This document shows positions 7,201 through 10,883 of a DNA stretch of 10,883 nt, piece by piece. Under the pieces are notes generated by a model. It worked only from the letters and a program-made list of their open reading frames with translations. It was not told the DNA's origin and did not search any database. The stretch is taken from assembly GCA_045644325.1 (NCBI GenBank), contig JAZRGT010000093.1, positions 1 to 10,883 on the forward strand, given 5' to 3'. The stretch's first letter is position 1, and each line of letters opens with the position of its first letter. Source of the DNA: CAG-390 sp045644325. Lineage in GTDB: Bacteria > Bacillota > Clostridia > Oscillospirales > CAG-272. Position numbers and translations under genes: made by a program.

Positions 7201-8604
7201 GTGAAGAAACAGAATTTTTTTGAAGCGGAAGAAAGAGATTACCGCGCCGATATATTGGATATCATCCGAAGCGGCAAGGCGGATGACGAAATAAGGATTT
7301 TGCTTGAGGACTATCACGATAACGATATCGCATCCGTCCTCGAAGAGCTGACTTCCGAAGAAAAAGACAGACTTTTACGCGTACTCGGTAACGAGGGTAT
7401 GTCCGACGTCGTTGCTTTCCTTGAAGATGCGAGTGATTATCTCTCAACGCTCGACGCCGACCGCGCGGCTGATATCATCGAGCAAATGGACGCCGACGAG
7501 GCACTCGAGGCTCTTGAAGACCTTGATGATGACGTAAAGCTCGAGGTCCTCGGTCTTATCGAGGACGAGATAAAGGAAGATATAGAGCTCCTTGATTCCT
7601 ACGGCGACGACGAGTTCGGCAGTATGATGAGCACCAATTATATTTCCGTCCGTCGGGATATCAGCATAAAGCAGGCTATGAGGATACTGATAGCCGAAGC
7701 CGCCGAAAATGACAATATACACACCATTTTCGCATCAAAAGAGGACGGCAGCTTTTACGGTGCCATTGATCTCAAAGAGCTCATCATCGCAAGAAGTGAC
7801 ACAGCACTCGAAGACCTGATATATACAAGCTTTCCTTACGTTTACGATACGGACAGCATATCCGAGAATATCGAGCATCTGCGCGGCTACTCGGAGGATC
7901 TGATACCCGTCATTTCATCCAAGGACAACAGCCTGCTCGGCGTTATCACCTCTATGGATATCGTTGAGATAGTTGACAAGGAGTTTGGTGACGATTACGC
8001 GAAGCTTGCCGCTCTCAGCTCCGAGGAGGAACGGGACGAGGGGCTTCTTGCGAGTATGAAAAAGCGAGTCCCCTGGCTTATCATCCTGCTGTTTTTAGGA
8101 CTCGGAGTTTCCGCTGTTGTGGGACTTTTTGAAAGCGTGGTCGAGGAGCTTCCGATGATCGTTGCCTTTCAATCGCTCATCCTCGGAATGGCGGGAAACG
8201 TGGGAACTCAATCACTTGCGGTTACCGTACGCGCGCTCGGCGGAGGAGATACGCTCGGCGTAAAGAAACAGCTTTTGATAATAGGCAAGGAAACGCGAGT
8301 CGCGCTTCTCAACGGTCTCGCGCTCGGTCTTTTCTCCTTCGCAATAGTCGGAGGATACCTTGTTTTGCTCGGAGGACACTCCCCCACCGTAGCCTTCACC
8401 ACCGCGGGCTGTGTCGGCGCGGCTCTGTGGTTTGCTATGACCATATCGGGCTTCACGGGCGCAGCGATCCCCATGTGCTTCTACCGCCTCGGAATAGACC
8501 CCGCCGTTGCATCCGGTCCTCTGATCACGACCGTGAACGACCTTGTGGCAGTCGTAAGCTACTACGGTCTCGCTTGGGCATTATTGCTCAATTTCGGAAG
8601 ATAA
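7201..8604 (+). CDS. mgtE: Magnesium channel/transporter MgtE
   Basis: A 467-residue Mg2+ channel of the MgtE family (the Thermus thermophilus protein is about 450). A GTG start is used: AAAGGGGG (7186-7193) lies 7 bases before it and the next in-frame Met is at residue 67. Domains in order: an acidic helical MgtE N domain (about 15-135, rich in Asp/Glu), a pair of CBS domains (about 140-260, ending LLGVITSMDIVEIVD), a plug-helix region, and five predicted membrane helices (about 290-467). Family-typical channel motifs are GNVGTQSLAVTVRALG (332-347) and DPAVASGPLITTVNDLVA (433-450), holding the conserved pore Asp433. In this family the acidic N and CBS domains bind Mg2+ and close the pore when internal Mg2+ is high. 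It is monocistronic between its own promoter and a strong hairpin. No key residue seems to be missing. Confidence 0.96.
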   Translation: MKKQNFFEAEERDYRADILDIIRSGKADDEIRILLEDYHDNDIASVLEELTSEEKDRLLRVLGNEGMSDVVAFLEDASDYLSTLDADRAADIIEQMDADEALEALEDLDDDVKLEVLGLIEDEIKEDIELLDSYGDDEFGSMMSTNYISVRRDISIKQAMRILIAEAAENDNIHTIFASKEDGSFYGAIDLKELIIARSDTALEDLIYTSFPYVYDTDSISENIEHLRGYSEDLIPVISSKDNSLLGVITSMDIVEIVDKEFGDDYAKLAALSSEEERDEGLLASMKKRVPWLIILLFLGLGVSAVVGLFESVVEELPMIVAFQSLILGMAGNVGTQSLAVTVRALGGGDTLGVKKQLLIIGKETRVALLNGLALGLFSFAIVGGYLVLLGGHSPTVAFTTAGCVGAALWFAMTISGFTGAAIPMCFYRLGIDPAVASGPLITTVNDLVAVVSYYGLAWALLLNFGR

Positions 8605-8632
8605 GAGGAACACCGTTATATCCGTAATACGC

Positions 8633-8662
8633 CAAAACCACCCCGCGAGCGGGGTGGTTTTG
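8633..8662. terminator. Bidirectional terminator between mgtE and thrS
   Basis: CAAAACCACCCCG (8633-8645) pairs perfectly over 13 bp with CGGGGTGGTTTTG (8650-8662) around the loop CGAG. The A and T runs at the stem base supply U-rich tails in both directions. The hairpin lies 28 bases after the mgtE stop and 12 bases past the thrS stop, so it serves both convergent genes. Confidence 0.9.
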
Positions 8663-8674
8663 TTATAAAATCAA

Positions 8675-10609
8675 TTAGTCAAGCTTAAGAGTTCTGACCT
8701 CTTCAAGTGCCTTGAGGAGGAATTCGTCAACGCTTACTGCGCCAAGGTCTACGCCGCCACGGTTACGAACGGCAACCTTGCCCTCTGCGGCTTCCTTCTC
8801 GCCGACGACGAGCATATAGGGAACCTTCTCGAGCTGTGCCTGACGGATCTTGTATCCGATCTTCTCGTTTCTCGCGTCAACCTCGGTACGGATGCCTGCA
8901 GCTTCGAGTCTTTCACGAACTGCCTTTGCATACTCCTCGTGCTCAACGCCGATGGGGAGAACGCGAACCTGCTCGGGAGCCAACCAGAGAGGAAGTGCGC
9001 CCGCAAACTTCTCGAGAACGAGTGCAAGTGTACGCTCGTAGCATCCGAGAGAGGTTCTGTGGATGATGTAAGGAGTGACTCTCTGGTCGTTGGAGTCGGT
9101 GTATTCCATACCGAACTTCTTCGCGAGAAGCATATCGATCTGGATGGTGATAAGGGTATCTTCCTTACCGTGTACGTTCTTGATCTGAATATCGAGCTTA
9201 GGACCGTAGAACGCCGCCTCGTCGATACCGATCTTATAATCAAGTCCGATATTGTCGAGAATGGTCTTCATTACGGACTGTGCCTCTTCCCACTGCTCTG
9301 CGGTGCCCTCGTACTTATCGGTACGCGCGGGATCCCACTGCGAGAAGCGGAAGGAGCAGTCCTCTCTGAGTCCGAGCGCATCGAGCATATAGAGCGCAAG
9401 GTCAAGACAGCCCTTGAACTCCTTCTCAAGCTGATCGGGAGTAAGGATAAGGTGACCCTCGGAAATAGTGAACTGACGTACACGGATAAGTCCGTGCATC
9501 TCGCCGCTTTCCTCATTTCTGAAGAGCGTAGAGGTCTCACCGAGTCTCATGGGAAGATCGCGGTAGGAGCGCTTCTTGTTGAGGAATACCTGATACTGGA
9601 AAGGACAGGTCATAGGACGGAGCGCAAAGCATTCCTTGGTCTCATCGTCGGGATCGCCGAGGATGAACATACCGTCACGGTAGTGATCCCAGTGACCCGA
9701 GATCTTGTAGAGGTCGGACTTTGCCATAAGAGGAGTCTTGGTGAGCTGATAGCCGCGTCTTCTCTCCTCGTCCTCAACGAATCTCTGAAGGATCTGGATA
9801 GTGCGCGCGCCCTTGGGGAGCATAATGGGAAGACCCTGACCGATAGAGTCAACTGTGGTGAAATATTCAAGCTCGCGGCCGATCTTGTTGTGGTCGCGCT
9901 TCTTTGCCTCTTCAACTGCGGTGAGGTATGCGTTCATCTCTTCCTTGGAGGGATATGCGATACCGTAAACACGCTGAAGCATCTTGTTGTTCTGGTCGCC
10001 CTTCCAATATGCGCCGGTACACTGTGTGAGCTTTACGGCTCTTACAGCGGCGGTCGAGAAGAGGTGAGGACCTGCACAAAGGTCCACGAACTCGCCCTGA
10101 CGGTAGAAGCTGATAACCGCATCATCGGGAAGCTCTTCGATGAGCTGAACCTTGTAGGGCTCGTTCTTCTCGGTCATAAGTGCGATAGCCTCCTCGCGGG
10201 GGAGCTCAAAGCGCTCGATGCGGAGGTTTTCGCGCATAATCTTCTTCATTTCGGACTCGATATTCTTGAGGATATCCTGAGTGAAAGAGATCTCGCTGTC
10301 GAAGTCATAGTAATAGCCGTTGTCTACTGCGGGACCGATGGTGAGCTTGGTCTCGGGGTAAAGTCTCTTTACAGCCTGAGCAAGGATGTGGGATGCGGTG
10401 TGGCGGTAGACCTTCTTGCCCTCTTCGTCAGCGAAGGTGAGAAGAATGATCTCATCGCCATCCTTGACGGGAGCGGACATAGCGGAAACTACGCCGTTAA
10501 CCTTTGCCGCGATATGCTCGCGAGCCGCAACGCCCGCTGCCGAAGCAGCCTCAAAAACAGTCGTTGCATTTTCTACCGAATAATCGATAGCATTGATTCT
10601 TACGTTCAT
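8675..10609 (-). CDS. thrS: Threonine--tRNA ligase
   Basis: Threonyl-tRNA synthetase, 644 residues, full length (E. coli 642). It joins threonine to tRNA-Thr using ATP in the cytoplasm. Domains: TGS (1-60), editing domain with HTASH (His70, His74) and CAGPH (Cys178, His182) that removes mis-charged serine, class II catalytic core (about 240-535) and C-terminal anticodon-binding domain (about 545-640). Zinc ligands expected from E. coli Cys334/His385/His511 are present as Cys335, His386 and His517. Motif 2 is TLFRNE (361-366) and motif 3 GCYERTLALVLE (522-533). The core is a divergent subtype: CPFQYQ replaces CPGH-type sequence after Cys335, and TISEGH replaces TQDDAH before the second zinc ligand. 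The ATG at 10609 follows AGGAGA (10616-10621) by 6 bases. The leader has a T-box-like core and an inserted repeat. Confidence 0.97.
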   Translation of the reverse strand: MNVRINAIDYSVENATTVFEAASAAGVAAREHIAAKVNGVVSAMSAPVKDGDEIILLTFADEEGKKVYRHTASHILAQAVKRLYPETKLTIGPAVDNGYYYDFDSEISFTQDILKNIESEMKKIMRENLRIERFELPREEAIALMTEKNEPYKVQLIEELPDDAVISFYRQGEFVDLCAGPHLFSTAAVRAVKLTQCTGAYWKGDQNNKMLQRVYGIAYPSKEEMNAYLTAVEEAKKRDHNKIGRELEYFTTVDSIGQGLPIMLPKGARTIQILQRFVEDEERRRGYQLTKTPLMAKSDLYKISGHWDHYRDGMFILGDPDDETKECFALRPMTCPFQYQVFLNKKRSYRDLPMRLGETSTLFRNEESGEMHGLIRVRQFTISEGHLILTPDQLEKEFKGCLDLALYMLDALGLREDCSFRFSQWDPARTDKYEGTAEQWEEAQSVMKTILDNIGLDYKIGIDEAAFYGPKLDIQIKNVHGKEDTLITIQIDMLLAKKFGMEYTDSNDQRVTPYIIHRTSLGCYERTLALVLEKFAGALPLWLAPEQVRVLPIGVEHEEYAKAVRERLEAAGIRTEVDARNEKIGYKIRQAQLEKVPYMLVVGEKEAAEGKVAVRNRGGVDLGAVSVDEFLLKALEEVRTLKLD

Positions 10610-10660
10610 TTTATTTCTCCTGTAAAATTAATTTTCTGTATTTAGCAAGGCGGGGAGAAA

Positions 10661-10800
10661 AGTGCAGAGTGCAGAATGCAGAATGCAGAGTTAAGGAAAA
10701 TTTCCTCGCAGGCTCGGAAATAATTATAATAAAATTGCTTTTCGAGCAAAGCGAGAAAAGCTTCCGTAACTCTTAACTCTGCACTCTTAACTCTTAACTC
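10661..10800. repeat. MITE-like element with heptad-repeat arms in the thrS leader
   Basis: About 140 bases with no coding content. The left arm has four tandem TGCAGA(G/A) units (10663-10690) then TTAAGG. The right arm has 7-base units TAACTCT, TAACTCT, GCACTCT, TAACTCT and TAACTC (10767-10800). The arms are related in inverted orientation: TGCAGAGTTAAG (10684-10695) and CTTAACTCTGCA (10772-10783) pair perfectly over 12 bp. Inside are smaller hairpins, ATTTCC/GGAAAT (10700-10721) and GCTTTTC/GAAAAGC (10737-10761), and an AT-rich core with a minus-strand TATAAT (10723-10728). AAA flanks both ends (10658-10660 and 10801-10803), a possible 3-bp target duplication. A small non-autonomous mobile element is the likeliest reading; exact ends are uncertain. 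Confidence 0.65.
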
Positions 10801-10806
10801 AAACAG

Positions 10807-10860
10807 CGCCCCCACCGCTCTCCCTGTCGGGGGGCGGGTTTTACTGCGCGGTTCCCCCCC
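10807..10860 (-). promoter_or_regulatory. T-box-like antiterminator and competing terminator of thrS
   Basis: Read on the minus strand, GGGGGGGAACCGCG (10860 to 10847) matches the T-box core AGGGTGGNACCGCG at 12 of 14 positions. Downstream CGCCCCCC (10836 to 10829) can pair with the G run to give the antiterminator. The same CGCCCCC can instead pair with GGGGGCG (10813 to 10807), giving a competing terminator-like stem followed by a poor U tract (CTGTTT). This mutually exclusive pairing is the T-box layout, and thrS is a common T-box target in Bacillota, where uncharged tRNA-Thr turns expression on. The U that pairs with the tRNA 3' A is replaced by G, so the element may be altered or decayed. 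Stem I with the specifier codon would lie beyond the window edge and cannot be checked. Confidence 0.55.
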
Positions 10861-10883
10861 AACCTATAACATAAAAAAAAAAT

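Noticed and set aside
8939..10645. 568-codon plus-strand ORF opposite thrS
   Set aside because: It is antisense to a full-length, motif-complete ThrRS and its translation resembles no protein. Codon bias in the real gene keeps the opposite frame open.

Overview
The window looks like a chromosomal piece of an uncultured, probably gut-associated member of the Clostridia (Bacillota). The evidence is strong GGAGG-type ribosome binding sites, TTGACA/TATAAT-type promoters with 17-base spacers, a T-box-like element upstream of thrS, a two-gene heterodimeric ABC exporter of Gram-positive type, an MgtE magnesium channel, and a lipoprotein with a Thr/Glu-rich linker. Species or genus cannot be given from this sequence alone.

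Layout. Positions 1-490 have no convincing protein gene. They hold a segment with two perfect 10-bp inverted repeats (73-149), then a cluster of about nine small hairpins (169-405) with conserved spacers that flip orientation midway. From 513 to 1754 (+) lies an AT-rich gene for a membrane-anchored Xre/Cro-type helix-turn-helix protein with a large unrecognised outer domain. It converges, across a shared hairpin terminator, on a minus-strand operon (5350 to 1836) of two ABC half-transporters that overlap by one base. The upstream half has a degenerate ATPase site (Asp for Glu, Gln for His) and the downstream half is canonical, the arrangement of heterodimeric exporters. Divergent from this operon, 5511-6881 (+) encodes a lipoprotein of the GHL10/DUF187 glycoside-hydrolase-like family, with its own promoter and terminator. 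Next is mgtE (7201-8604, +, GTG start) with a near-consensus promoter. It converges on thrS (10609 to 8675, -) across a strong hairpin.

The thrS leader (10610-10883) is the most unusual regulatory stretch. It contains a T-box-like antiterminator core with a competing hairpin, and between these and the thrS start sits a roughly 140-bp MITE-like repeat whose two arms are built from related 7-base units.

The protein-coding content is mostly ordinary: efflux, cell-wall or glycan processing, Mg2+ uptake and tRNA charging. I see no defence island, biosynthetic cluster or other new multigene system. The observations most worth following are non-coding: the hairpin cluster at 169-405, the heptad-armed element in the thrS leader, and the altered T-box core. 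The HTH-membrane protein beside the hairpin cluster is the one gene of unknown specific role.
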